Assembly: GCA_947561395.2 (NCBI GenBank)
Contig: OX387184.1
Span: 37,376,766 to 37,440,765 of the forward strand
Length of the DNA: 64,000 bases
Direction: 5' to 3'
Source of the DNA: Buxus sempervirens
Taxonomy: Eukaryota; Streptophyta; Magnoliopsida; Buxales; Buxaceae
Part shown: one piece after another, positions 40,113 through 52,091 of the stretch
Numbering within the stretch: position 1 is the stretch's first letter
Layout: every line of letters begins with the position of its first letter
Translations under genes and position numbers: made by a program
Notes under the pieces: generated by a model
The model's database searches: none
Told to the model about the DNA's origin: nothing
Seen by the model: the letters and a program-made list of their open reading frames with translations, nothing else

Positions 40113-43100
40113 TCAGTTTTGGACTGTGGAATATCAGGGGCCTCAATGGTCCCGAAAAACAGACGGAAGTGTGAAATCTAATACGAGCAAGGAAGTTATC
40201 TATGATTGCTATTGTTGAAACAAAGATTAGGAGCATTAATGCTCAAGTTGTCAAGAATATAATTGCTCCCAACTGGGAACTTATTGCAAACTATGAGAGC
40301 GCTTTGAAAGGCCGTATCTGGATTCTGTACAACCTTGTTGAGCTTAGACTAACGAAGCTTGACAGTAGTGACCAGTTTGTTCATTGCCATGTTGAGATGG
40401 TAAGTCCACAAAAAGCTTGTTTCCTCACAGTTGTCTATGGCTCCAATGATGCAACCGAGCGGAGACTCTTATGGAGGCAGCTTCCTATGCTATCGTCTTC
40501 ACACCCATGGATTATCATGGGGGATTTGAATTGTGTTCGTACCTCGACTGAAAAGATGGGAGGTAAGCAGATTCACCATGGACATACGGAGGAATTTAAT
40601 GATTGTATTGATGATTGTGAGGTTGTTGAGCTCAAGCATAAAGGGTTATTTTTTACATGGGCAAATCAGAGTGAGGGCCACAGACGAATCTCATGCAGGC
40701 TTGACCGTGTCCTTGTCAATCTTGCATGGCTTCACTCCATGGTTCCATCTGAAGCACACGTTTTGAGTCCAAGCATTTCTGACCACTCTCCACTCTTAGT
40801 CTCACTGTTCTCTCCATGGAATCAAGGTAAGAAACCTTTCAGGTTTTTTAATTACTGGGTCCAGAGGCCGGATTTTCTTTCCCTTGTTGAGGAGGCCTGG
40901 AGCACAGAAGTATTTGGCTCTCCAATGTTTCGGGTCTCTAAGAAGCTATTGGCCGTGAAGAATAGACTTAAAGAATGGAGCAAGCGTATGAACTTTGCTC
41001 AAGTTTCCTCCCAAGTTCACCAGGTCAGGTTGCATCTTGATAAGGTCCAGGTGGATTTGCATAATGATCCCCAAAATGTCAGCCTTGTGCATCAACAGAA
41101 GTCCTTAAGGCAGCAATTATCTTCTCTTCTAAAGTGTGAGGAATCACAACTCAGGCAAAAATCTAGAATCCAATGGTTGGCGGAAGGGGATAATAACTCC
41201 ACTTTCTTTCACAATACCTTGAAAGCAAGAAGGGCCAGCAATAACATCTCTACAATTCTTGATGAAGATGGACTTTTGCTAAGCAAGCAAAGTGAGGTAT
41301 CCGAACACATTGTCAAGCACTTTGAGACTTTGCTAGGTTCGGCTGAGACCAGCAGTCACCATGCTATGCCTTCCTTTCTCTCAACCTTATCCCATGATCA
41401 TCAATCTCAGCTTCTGGAGGAGGTTACCCATGAGGAGATCAAGGCCACTCTCTTTGGTCTAAAGGATGATAAAGCTCCAGGTCCTGACGATTTTACCCCC
41501 CTTTTCTTTAAGAAGTGTTGGGAAATTGTTAGTGGTGATATTGTTGCGGCAATACTCAGTTTTTTCAAAGATGGCAGATTGCTAAAACAATGGAACACCA
41601 CAGCCATCTCTCTAGTGCCCAAATGCCCCAATCCAAGTAAGGTTACTGACTTCAGGCCAATCTCTTGTGTTAACACCCTCTATAAATGCATCTCAAAAGT
41701 ACTTGCTAATAGGCTCAAAAGGGTTGTTGGTGATATTGTTGGGAATTATCAGTCTGCATTCATTCCAGGGAGATGTATTGCTGAAAATGTCCTTCTTGCT
41801 CATGAGCTTTTGCACAACTATCACCTTCATGGCCCGCATAAGAAATGTGCTCTCAAAATCGACCTTAGGAAAGCTTTTGACTCCGTTTCTTGGAAGAGCA
41901 TCAGGGAAATGCTGATTGCTGTGCATGTCCCACTGAAGTTTGTGAACTGGATAATGGAATGTGTGACCACGCCTTCCTTCTCCATCATGCTCAATGGTTC
42001 TCTTTCTGGATTCTTCAAGGGAGCAAAAGGCCTACGACAAGGGGATCCCATATCTCCGTACCTTTTTGTCTTGGTCATGGAAGTGTTCCATATGATATTG
42101 CAGAGGAGCACTAATCACGGTTTTGCTTTCCACCATAGATGCGAGGCCATAGGCCTTAAGATGCTGTGCTTTGCGGATGATCTTTTCATCTTCTCTAAGG
42201 CGGACACTAGTTCCCTACAGTGAGTGCATCCTTAACTCTCTCCATGACTTTCACCAACTGACAGGCCTTCAGCTTAACAAGCAAAAAAGCTCCATGTTCC
42301 TTAGTGGCGTGGATCAAGAAACCAAGGCTGTCCTTGCCTCATTCTCAGGTATTTCCCTTGGTGATTTGCCAGTTAAATATCTTGGCCTCCCTCTTTTTAC
42401 CTCTAAGCTCTCTTGGAAGGATTGTGAGCCACCTATCAACCAAGTTAAGTTGAAGACCCAATCCTGGAAGGGTAGAAGCCTCTCTTATGCGGGTAAGTTA
42501 ACTCTCATCAAGGCTGTACTGTTCTCTATCAAGGCACATTGGCTCTCCACTTTCATTATTCCTAAAAAGGTTATGCTTGATTTGGAGAGGATCACTAGAA
42601 GATTTTTGTGGTCGGGACCGGATCTTAGGCGTAAGATGAATCCTATAAGCTGGAAAATCATATGCACTCCAAAAAATGAGGGTGGCCTTGGTCTTTTCCA
42701 ACTAAGCACATGGAATAGAGCCGCAACAATGAAGCACATTTGGAAAATTCTGTCCAAGGGTAATTCCTTATGGGTTAGATGGGTCCAGAATTATCTCGTT
42801 AAGGATCGTAATTTCTGGACTTTAAACCTTCCAGGCAATTCATCTTGGGCATGGAGAAAGATCCTTAAGTTGAGGCAGGGAATGGCCCACCTCATAAAAA
42901 AGAAGATTCATAATGGCCTTGACACCTCCTTGTGGTATGACAATTGGCACCCGGTTGGCCCCTTGTTCAATACTTATGGTTACCGGTTGATCTATGATTC
43001 AGGTCTTACAAGCCAAGCAAAGGTGAGCAGCATTATCTCTGGTGATTCATGGGACCCTCCCGTTGCAGTTTCCCCTGATTTAACTGAAGCATGGAGCAGG

Positions 43101-43740
43101 CTTGGTGAACTCCCGAATCCCATCCCTCACCTTGATGACGTTTTGCTATGAACACCTTCTAAGTCAGGTATATTTGATATCTCCAGTGCATATAAGAGCT
43201 TACTTAACCGAGGGAATCAGGTTCCTTGGTACAAGCTCGTTTGGTTCCCAAAGCGTATACCCAAGCATGCTTTTATTCTATGGCTAGCAGTGAACCAGAG
43301 GTTGCTTACCAAAGATCGGCTTCACAAGAGAGGCATTGTCCCCAATACTACATGTGTGCTTTGCAGGACACACGCAGAATCCCACCAGCACTTGTTCTTT
43401 GAGTGCACATATAGTGCCCATATATGGAACCGTATAATGCAGTGTAATGGAGTTGCAAGAACCAACCGCACTTGGGAGGACCTAGTACAATGGGCATCGT
43501 CCATAAAGCTAGGTAGCATCCATGCTCTTCTCATCTTCAGGTTATCACTTGCAGCAAGTCATATTTGGAGAGAAAGAAACCGAAGGGTGTTCAAGAATAG
43601 TTACATGCCATGGGAGCTGTTGTGTTCCACCATTATCATGGATGTGACAAGGCTAATTTGGAACGTGCAGTTCTTACTGATTCCTCTCTCCACCGCCACC
43701 TCCTTGCTCATTGGAACTTGAATTGGGACCTCGTTAGGTG
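40109..43740 (+). pseudogene. P7 ORF2 (nonsense and frameshift mutations)
   Basis: Starts MISFGLWNIRGLNG. Lesions: TGA at 40172-40174 (CGA to TGA), a 4-nt insertion at about 42220 (CAGTGAGTGC for CAGTGC), TGA at 43149-43151 (TGG to TGA), and a late frameshift near 43650. Between them the domains are well kept: endonuclease (VETKIRSIN, GDLNCVRT, ISDHSPLLV), RT (KAPGPDDFTP with Gly to Asp, DFRPIS, AFIPGR, DLRKAFDSV, LRQGDPISPYLF, LCFADDLFIF), and Cys/His domain (CVLCRTHAESHQHLFFEC). Non-functional as one protein. Confidence 0.92.
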
Positions 43741-43879
43741 ATGCTCGGGCTCGACTTGTAATTGTTTGGGGTCTTCTGACTTGTGTTGGTTTCTTGTTCC
43801 GCTTTTTTAGGCGGTTTGTTCGCACCTCATTGTAATTACCTTTTTTTAATATATTCTTTGGACTTACCTTCCAAAAAAA

Positions 43880-44460
43880 TATATATATATCTTACCATTG
43901 ACAAATGTAGGGGGATGAAACTGTAAATTTTTTTTTTTTTGAAAAGTAAGCAAGTTTCCATTGAAACTGTAACTTTTTGTTGGTAGCTGCCTTTTGCTCA
44001 AATAGTGTTGACCAACTCTTGGAGACAGACCTTTCAGCAGCCTTGACAAGTCTGGGGTTTCCTTCTTTAGAAACCAGCAGCTATGACTTGGTTGCAGCAG
44101 GTTGAAATTGCCTAACTTCAGCATTCTTAGCATGCTGGTCAGAGAATTCAGGCGGTGGTACCTCATTCTTGAACACAATTGGCTCAGGTACAGAAGCACC
44201 AGATGGAGCTAATGGCGGGAACTCAGAAAGAGATATGGAATCAGTGGTGGCTGACATTTGACGATGTCTGCAAACCGCTAACCAGAGATCGGAAACCACC
44301 AAAGCACAACACGAGGGGAACCTCAACAAGCCATCCCAAGTGAGAAAATATCAAGCGAAATGCCCCGGAGAAGAGCAAGAGAGCTTGTTCCCAGGAAGAA
44401 ACGCGAAAAAAACCTCCAGAAACCCACTCAGAAAACACCACAGGGCCTTACTGCTCGAAG
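43880..44460 (-). pseudogene. M2 ORF1 N-terminal part and 5' leader
   Basis: Minus strand from ATG 44259: MSATTDSISLSEFPPLAPSG (FPPL motif), a variable part, frame breaks near 44085, then SWSTLFEQKAATNKKLQF. Here a 35-bp LINE scrap is inserted (43927-43961); without it the frame continues HPPTFVNGK into the P7 junction. The other half of ORF1 is at 36725-35891. 44260 to about 44460 is the M2 leader, without clear repeats. Its outer edge is placed where P8 coding sequence begins. Confidence 0.8.
43927..43961 (-). mobile_element. 35-bp LINE 3'-end scrap with its own TSD
   Basis: TGAAACTGTAA at 43916-43926 is repeated at 43962-43972. Between them lie poly-T and the complement of the family 3' terminus (ATGGAAACTTGCTTACTTTTC). 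One of the shortest possible products of target-primed reverse transcription; it interrupts M2 ORF1 between LQF and HPP. Confidence 0.88.
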
Positions 44461-44732
44461 CTCCAAATGGCACTCCTTCCCAAAGATACCTCAACGATAG
44501 AATAGTGTGGACAACTTCACCTACAGGTCTCTTTGATATAAGGTCCACCTATAATTCCTTATTGGTGGTGGTAAGGCCGATAGCAAAATGGACAAAGTTA
44601 GTATGGTTCTCTCTCTGCATTTCCAGGCATGTGTTTTCTCTCTGTTTGGCAATCAACAATGGCATTGCAACGCTAAATAAACTGGAAAAGTGGGGAGTGG
44701 TGAACAATCTGGCTTATGTTCTCTGTAGAGCT
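44461..44732 (+). pseudogene. P8 LINE ORF2, left block (before zf-RVT)
   Basis: Frame reads DRIVWTTSPTGLFDIRSTY, WTKLVWFSLCISRHVF, LEKWGVV, LAYVLCRA, the lead-in to the C-terminal Cys/His domain. It is cut by the M3 poly-T; the next residues (ADKETVPHLFFQC) are at 55513 onward. The left edge abuts the M2 leader, so the rest of P8 may lie left of the window beyond M2. Confidence 0.85.
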
Positions 44733-44965
44733 TTTTTTTTTTTGGATGGTAAGCCAAAAAGTATATTAATAAAGAAAGATGTACAATGGAGATAAGACAC
44801 CAGAGAAGACTCTCCACAAACACGGGAAGGGACAAGGCAGCTCCCATCTTTGTGGGAAACCTGCCATAACAAGACCTATACAAAACACTGATACATGGGC
44901 ATCATAAAAAAAACATGCTCAAGTACAAGAGAGCCAAAAAACTAAACTAGAAACAAACACTCCAA

Positions 44966-45121
44966 CTATACTCCGAAAAACCAATCCAGCCCCCAATCCC
45001 TCACTATATTCCTGTTTCTTGGTGTGTCCTTAACCATACAGTCCTTGTTGTGGAGCTTGATTTGGACATCTGCATAAATATGACTCAAAATGACTTCATG
45101 AGGTAGATAACTATTCTTGAA
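44966..45121 (-). pseudogene. M3 ORF2, last block (C-terminus)
   Basis: Minus strand FKNSYLPHEVIL...DTPRNRNIVRDWGLDWFFGV and stop at 44966. Joins the block at 47573 across P9. 44744-44965 is the 3' UTR, ending (on the minus strand) ATTAATATACTTTTTGGCTT then ACCATCC before the tail. Confidence 0.85.
45109..45121. repeat. 13-bp TSD, left copy (P9)
   Basis: AACTATTCTTGAA, repeated at 47560-47572 after the P9 poly-A. Confidence 0.92.
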
Positions 45122-47404
45122 GGATGACAAGGCACCAGGACCAGATGGGTTCACCCCTGCATTCTTTAAGAAAGCATGGGATATTGTGGGAAATGATGTC
45201 GTCCAAGCAATTCTAAGTTTCTTCAATTCTTGCAAGTTGTTAAAGCAATGGAACACTTCTACTATTACTCTGGTGCCCAAATGCCACAATCCAAGTAAGG
45301 TTTTTGATTTCAGACCGATCACTTGTGTCAATATCTCTACAAATGCATATCTAAGATTTTAGCTAACCGGCTGAGGAGAGTTGTTGGGGACCTTGTGGGT
45401 GACTACCAGTCGGCCTTCATACCACGAAGATGAAGTGCAGAAAATGTTCTCCTTACTCATGAATTACTCCACAACTACCACTTGGGTAGCATCCACAAAA
45501 AATGTGCATTGAAAGTTGACCTTCGCAAAGCCTTTGATTCCATCTCTTGGAGTAGTATCAAGAAAATGCTCATTGGAATGGGATTTCCAACCCGCTTTGT
45601 CACTTGGATTATGGAGTGTGTATCTACACCAGCTTTCTCAGTTATGATCAATGGCTGCCTAATGGGTTTCTTTAAGGGAGCAAGAGGTCTTTGCCAAGGT
45701 GATCCTATGTCGCCTTATTTGTTTGTGATGATGATGGAGGTCTTCAATATGGTCCTACAGGAGCATACACTCCGGGGCTTCTCCTACCACTTTAGATGTG
45801 AAGCAGTAGGCCTGAAGCTTTTATGCTTTGCAGATGATCTCTTCCTTTTCTGTGCTGCTAATAAGGCCTCATTGGACTGCTTGCAGAAAGCTCTCCATGA
45901 CTTTCAAAGTCTTACTGGTTTACATGTGAATACTCAAAAAAGTGCCATGTTCTTAAGTGGGGTTGATGAGGACCACCAGAAAGAATTGAGCTTATACACA
46001 AGTTTTCCCCTTGGCAAGCTACCGGTGAAATATCTTGGACTTCCCCTCCTCTCTACAAAGCTCACTCGGAGAGATTGTGAACCTCTCATAAACCAAATCA
46101 AGATGAAGGCACAATCGTGGAAGGGAAGATGCCTCTCGTATGCGGGTAAACTCTTGCTCATTAAAGCTGTTCTCTTCTCTATCAAAGTCCATTGGATGTC
46201 ATCTTTTATCTTACCTAAAGGAGTGATTGATGAGCTTGAAAAGACATGTAGAAGATTCCTTTGGACAGGGCCGCAGCTCAAGCATAAAATGAATCCCATA
46301 AGTTGGGATGTGGTTTGCACGCCACGCAAGGAGGGGGGCCTTGGTTTGTTTAAGCTGTGCACATGGAACAAAGCTGCCACCATGAAGCACGCATGGAAAA
46401 TTCTCTCCTCACATGATTCCCTATGGGTTAGATGGGTGCACAAGTACCTTGTAAAGGACCGCAATTTCTGGACTCTTAACATACCATCAATTTGCTCTTG
46501 GGCATGGAGAAAAGTGCTTCGAACAAGGTCTTTTATGGCTTTGCAGGTTAAGAAGAAGATCCATAGTGGTCAACAAACATTGTTGTGGTATGACAATTGG
46601 CATCCGGATGGTCCTTTGTACTCAACCTATGGCCAACGACTTATTTATGATTCTGGGCTTCCAAGCAACGCCAAGGTGAGTGCTATTATTGCAGGTGATG
46701 ATTGGGACCCACCGGTTGCTGTGTCCCTTGATTTGCTTGAGGTATGGGACAAACTTGACCAACTTCCCAAGCCAATTGCTGATATTGATGATGTTTTGCT
46801 TTGGGTACCTTCCAAGACAGGGTTCTTTACCATCAATAGCGCCTACCATAGCTTACAAGTTCGAAGGGCCTCTGTTGTGTGGCACTACTTGGTATGGTTC
46901 CACAACCACGTCCCAAAGCATGCTTTCCTTTTGTGGCTGGCCATAACCCAAAGACTTCTCACATGTGACCGGCTTCATAGAATGGGAATTGTGCAACAGC
47001 CCAAGTGTGTCTTCTGTAGACGAAGAGATGAATCTCACGATCACCTATTTTTTGACTGTGATTACTCTAGGGAAATCTGGAGTCGTATCATGTTGCTTAA
47101 TTGTGTTCACATTCCAAACCAGCCTTCGAGGGACCTTGTGCAATGGATTGCAACACTTCGGGTTGGAAATGCCAAAGCACATTCACTTCTCCAACTATCA
47201 TTGGCAGCCGCGGTGTACCATATCTGGAGAGAAAGGAATAGGCAGATCTTCCAAAATTCCTATCTTCCATGGCAAGTGCTTGAGAATGTTATCATCTCTG
47301 ACATCCATACAAAAGCCAATATGGAGCAAGTGTGACTACCTGACACACCTCTCCATACACAGCTCGTGAGCAATTGGAGATTGGCATGGGAACTGGTTCA
47401 TTAA
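45122..47404 (+). pseudogene. P9 ORF2, RT to C-terminus
   Basis: No native start because of truncation. Blocks: KAPGPDGFTP, DFRPITCVN, a frameshift near 45335, AFIPRR followed by TGA at 45431-45433, then a long open stretch 45434-47332 with DLRKAFDSI, LCQGDPMSPYLF (Arg to Cys), LCFADDLFLF, WKGRCLSYAGK, GGLGLFKLCTW, CVFCRRRDESHDHLFFDC and WRERNRQIF. A late TGA at 47333-47335 (CGA to TGA type) precedes the normal end near 47404. Dead on arrival, and later mutated. Confidence 0.92.
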
Positions 47405-47559
47405 GTTAGTCTAGTGTATTTGCTCTTTACCCACGGTTGGGGTTCTTGTATTTGTATTTGTATGCCTTGCTTTAAGGCACTGGTTGGTTTAAACTGGGTT
47501 GCCACTTCATTGTAAATTTCTGTCTCATTAATGCACTTTGGACTTACCTTCCAAAAAAA
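45122..47559 (+). mobile_element. P9: 5'-truncated LINE (2.4 kb)
   Basis: Starts inside the RT domain at the KDDKAPGPDGF block and ends CTTTGGACTTACCTTCC plus poly-A at 47553-47560. Inserted into M3 ORF2 with a 13-bp TSD; M3 protein FKNSY rejoins across it. Confidence 0.93.
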
Positions 47560-47572
47560 AACTATTCTTGAA

Positions 47573-49239
47573 AATGCGCCGGTTTCTCTCCCTTCATATG
47601 TTATACATAGCTGCTCCAAGAGATACTTTAGCAATGGTTCGAATGGGGTCAGATTTGAGAAACCTTAATTGTGCCCATGCAATCCAGTCCGACCAGCTTC
47701 TATTCTGATACACAAAGCCATTTAAAGCTAACACTCTCTGCCATAGTTGTTTGCTGAATTTACACTTAAAAAATAAGTGGTCGTGATTCTCTTCATGCTC
47801 TCTACATAGAACAAAAATCTGCTGCTGTATGATACCCCACTTTGAGAGCCTTTCACGGGTTAGTAGTCTTTGATGGATTGCTAACCAAAGGATAAAAGCA
47901 TGTCTGGGTATAGCAAGAGGGAACCATACTAAGTGGAAACAAGGGACATTACCTCTGTGACCATCAAGAGCCAAGTATGCCGATTTAATGTCGAAAACAG
48001 TATTACTTGTCGGCATCCAGATAGTACTGTCCTCCTGACTACTATCAAGGGAAGGCAACTCAGGTAATCTCCTCCATATATCAATCAGATCCATAGAGAC
48101 CGTCACCGGTGTGTTCCATGCATCATTCTGTATGATTTCATCCACACAAGCGTGCACGGGCAACCCTGTATCATATATAATTCTTGTTCCATACCTCTCC
48201 ATCAAAGGACTTGCTGGATGCCAATTATCAAACCATAAAGAAGTAGATCTACCATTGAACACCCTTTTTTTGATAAGAGGGCCAGCAACTCCCCTTGCTT
48301 TCAACACTTTTTTCCATACCCAGGAAGCTCCATTTGGGATACTCATGGCCCAGAAATTATGGTGGCGAATGAGATGCTTTTGTACCCATTTAACCCACAA
48401 GGTAGTAGCATGACTAGCTATAGCCACACGTACCTGATAATAGCAGCCTTGTTCCATAGTTTGATGTTGAATAGTCCAAGCCCTCCTTCCTTCTTTGGAG
48501 TACATGCAACGTACCTGATAATAGCAGCCTGATAATACCTTTTTGTAATTAAGATCAGGACCGGTCCATAAGAACCTCCTACAGATTAACTCCAGCTCCT
48601 TAACCACACTCTTTGGTAGGATAAACACTGTTAACCAATGCACTTTGATGGAGAATAACACAGACTTTACAAGTAAAAGCCTCCCAGCGTACGACAAACA
48701 CCTCCCTTTCCATCCTTGTGCTTTGGCCCTTATATGGTTAATGAGGGGATCACAATCGGTTTTGGATAGTTTAGTGGACAATAAAGGAAGTCCCAAGTAC
48801 TTAACTGGCAAGGTAGCTACTGTGAATCCAGTAACCTCCACTAGTTGATCCACCAAAGGGCCATCACAACCACTCAAGAACATGCAACTTTTCAGGCTAT
48901 TTACCTATAATCCAGAAACTCTTCCAAATTTTTCCAAAGCTGCCATCATACAAGTAACTGACTGAACATCCCCATGAGAGAACATGAACAAATCATTTGC
49001 AAAGCAAAGAAGCTTTGTATCTGTCCCTTGGCACCTGAAGTGGTACTTGAAACCATGGGTAGTACTCTGCTGGAGAATCATATAGAATAATTCCATGATA
49101 AGGACAAACAAATAAGGAGAGATCGGATCACTCTGCCGAAGCCCTTTTGAACTCTTGAAAAAACCCACCATACCACCATTAATCAGGAGGGAGAAGGAGG
49201 GGGATGTAATACACTCCATAATCCATCCAATAAACTTTG
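47573..49239 (-). pseudogene. M3 ORF2, middle block (RT palm to zf-RVT)
   Basis: Minus strand from KFIGWIMECIT through LRQSDPISPYLF (Gly to Ser) and LCFANDLFMF, where the first catalytic Asp of FADD is Asn (codon 48997-48999). TAG at 48905-48907. Around 48430-48535 the usual IPIxWE...GGLGL segment is replaced by a 20-bp direct duplication and frame changes. The Cys/His domain follows (FVLCREHEENHDHLFFKC), then TGA at 47594-47596 (TGG to TGA) and RERNRRIF. Clearly inactive. Confidence 0.9.
49229..49239. repeat. 11-bp TSD, left copy (P10)
   Basis: AATAAACTTTG, repeated at 50259-50269 after the P10 tail. On the minus strand it encodes KFI of the M3 RT, which rejoins as FPTKFI-GWIMEC. Confidence 0.92.
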
Positions 49240-50258
49240 CAAGCAAGACATACTGCCTCTCTCCACATTAAATCTAAGATTCACGATGAGAGAAGCACCT
49301 TCCTTTGGTTTGACAACTGGCACCCAGATGGTCCATTGCTCCAACACTACAATCCTAGAGTTGTATATGACTCCGGCCTTGGCAAAGAAGCAACCGTGGA
49401 CAGTATTATTATGGGCTCAGCTTGGGACGTCCCCCCTTCAATTACCATTGACCTTATGCAGATTTGGGGACGGCTCCATGAATTGCCACCACCAGACCCA
49501 TCTCATGAAGATATGGTTAGATGGTCTCCCTCTAAATCAGGTCAATTCACCATTAAATCAGCCTACTTCGCCTTGCAACACTCTCGGCCTCCTAGGAGCT
49601 GGAGCAAACTATTGTGGTTCCAATGGCACGTCCCGAAATTTTCTTTCATTGCTTGGATGGCCATCCAGCACAAATTACTCACTAGAGACAGATTGAAGCA
49701 TTGGGGTATCACCAAGGACCAAGTATGTGTTCTTTGTAGAAGGGAAGCTGAATCTCATGATCACTTATTCTTCAATTGTGAGTATAGTAGCACAATATGG
49801 TCTACTCTCCTATCAGTGAATTGCTTACCTACAAGAACAAGAAGCTGGAATGATTGGATCTCTTGGGCCACATCAAGTTTCTCCCACCAAGGGCCTATCT
49901 CTAACTTGGCAAAGTTGTCATTCACTACTGCGGTGTACCAGATTTGGAGGGAACGCAATAACCGGATCTTTCAAAACTGTTATCACCCCCATGCTTGGGT
50001 TCTTCACAATATTGTGGCTGATATACTTGGCAAACTCTCCACTACTAAGGTAGTGCTTGTGGACACTCCTCACCATAGAAAAATCGTGCATAGATGGGGA
50101 CTTTCTTGGCGGCTATTGTAACGAATGTCATTTATTAGTTTCTTTGTTCTTTTTGTTACCAACATATAGTTGGGTGCCTTAGGGCTGCTGGAACCTCTAT
50201 TGTACACATTTTTTACCATTAATGCACTTTTGGACTTACTTTCCAAAAAAAAAAAATA
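49240..50258 (+). mobile_element. P10: 5'-truncated LINE (1.0 kb)
   Basis: Holds only the last quarter of ORF2, a 3' UTR ending TTTTGGACTTACTTTCC and a poly-A with TAA interruptions. Inserted in M3 ORF2 with an 11-bp TSD. Confidence 0.93.
49243..50121 (+). pseudogene. P10 ORF2, C-terminal fragment, frame open
   Basis: About 290 residues from IKSKIHDERSTFLWFDNWHP through the Cys/His domain (CVLCRREAESHDHLFFNC) to WRERNNRIF and WGLSWRLL, with no stop. No endonuclease or RT is present, so it is not functional. The open frame suggests a young insertion. Confidence 0.9.
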
Positions 50259-50269
50259 AATAAACTTTG

Positions 50270-52091
50270 TTGGAAAGTTCATACCTTTTAAAGTAGCTTT
50301 GATCGTACTCCATGCAACTGTATCATAGGCTTTCCTTAAATCGATCTTGCACATCTTTTCTGGGGGCTCTGCAAATGATACTTATGAAGGATTTCATATG
50401 ATAGAAGGACATTATCAGCAATGCTCCTACCCGGAATGAAGGCTGTTTGATAATCACCAACCAAAGAAGACACCACACCTTTCAATCTATTAGCCAATAT
50501 CTTTGAGATGCATTTGTACAAGATGTTAACACATGAGATCGGTCTGAAATCAGCCACATTGGAAGGATTAAACCCCTTGGGAATAAGAGTAATTAGCTGT
50601 ACTATTCAGCTGCTTTAAGAGCCTACTTGAGGAGAAGAAGCTACTAATGGCATTGGTGCAATCTTCTCCAACTATAGGCCATGCTTTCTTGAAGAAAAGT
50701 GCTGTGACCCCATCTGGTCCTGGGGCTTTATCATCCTTTAGAGAGAAAAAGGTGTCCTTAATTTCAGTAGGAGAGACATCCCTATCCAACTCCCCAACTT
50801 GGACTGTCGAAAGCTATCTATGGAAGTCAAAGTGCTGGTCACTGCCCTCAATTGGATTAGAGCCCAAGAGCTGTTTGTAATACTGAAGGAAAGCTTGCTT
50901 TATGAGGCTAGGGTCTTCAACTTTGGTGCCATCATCATCATATAAAGAGAGGATGGAGTTCCTAGTTCTCCTTTCCATGAGGGTATTGTGGAAGAATGGC
51001 GTGTTCTGATCACCTTCCTTCATCCATTGGATTCTAGACTTTTGCCTTATTTGTGCTTCTTCATCACGCAAAGAGATGGAAAGCTCCTCCCTAAGCGATT
51101 TCTCCATACGTGCAAGACCAACATCATTGGGGCTAATTTGAAGGTTCTTTTGGCATTCCTCCAAATCAGATTTAAGAACCTGAACTCTGCTACTTAGGTG
51201 GCTGAACCGCTTCTGCCTGCGCCAGTCCTTTAACCTCCACTTCACCACCTGCAATTTTTTCACCACCTTGAACATGGGAGTCCCTTTCACATGAGTAGAC
51301 CAAGCTTCAGCTACCATGGGCAAAAACTCATCATAATTAGCCCAAAAATTAAAGAAACGAAACGGCTTATTTGGAGGAGATACATAAGCAAAAATGGAAA
51401 CAATAATAGCACAATGATCAGAGATGCTAGGAGGCACAAAATCACCTTCAGATTTAGTGAATTCTCGGATCCATGCGATGTTAACAAGTGCTCTATCCAG
51501 CTTGCAAGCTATCCTTTTGCTCCCCTCACTTTGGTTAGACCAAGAGTGCACAAACCCCTTGAACTTCATATCCATAAAGTGGCACGAATCAATAAAATCA
51601 TTGAACTCCCCAGATGCTCTTGCATTAATCAGTTTACCCCCAATTTTTTCATCAGCAACTCTCACACAATTAAAATCACCTATAAGCATCCACGGATGAT
51701 CAGATGAAGAAGCCTTCAAGTCCCTCCACAATAAACTCCTCGTGTTACTATCATTACTCCCATACACAAAGGATATGTAACAGCACTTCTTACGTTGCAC
51801 CATCTCCACAAAACAATGTATATATTGATCAGAACACACCAGCTGCCTCATCTTCACTTCAGTTGGATTAAAAAGAACCCAGATTCTACCCTTCAGGGCA
51901 GCACTATAGTTTTGCAATAGCTCCTAATGAGGACATATCAAATTCTTTACAAAGTTTATATTTACTTCTCTCACTTTTGTCTCAACCAAACATATAGCAC
52001 TAAGCCCATGCACCCCAATCAAACTCTTGACTTGGAGCTGTTTGGCAGGGTCATTTAGACCCCTAATATTCCATGATGCAAACTTAAACAT
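50270..52091 (-). pseudogene. M3 ORF2, first block (endonuclease and RT fingers)
   Basis: ATG at 52091 (MFKFASWNIRGLNDPAKQ). TAG at 51924-51926 (TGG to TAG). A long open stretch follows (51917-50817) with FVYGSND, GDFNCVRVA, ISDHCAIIV and KSRIQWMKEGD. TAG at 50814-50816; KAPGPDGVTALFF; frameshift near 50575; DFRPISCVN, AFIPGR; frameshift near 50350; DLRKAYDTVAW. P10 then interrupts at FPTKFI. The ORF2 ATG overlaps the ORF1 TAA (ATGTTTAA). Confidence 0.9.

Larger units (their letters stand above)
36726..43879 (+). mobile_element. P7: full-length LINE with open ORF1, broken ORF2
   Basis: About 7.1 kb: leader 36726-38216 (itself holding a 139-bp insertion), ORF1, ORF2 (overlapping by ATGA), and a 3' end ATATTCTTTGGACTTACCTTCC (43851-43872) with 7 A's. 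It splits the M2 ORF1 between GKI and PPPPEVV. No clean TSD is visible: the right flank is a TATATATA run, the left GGAGGTGGAGG. Confidence 0.88.
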
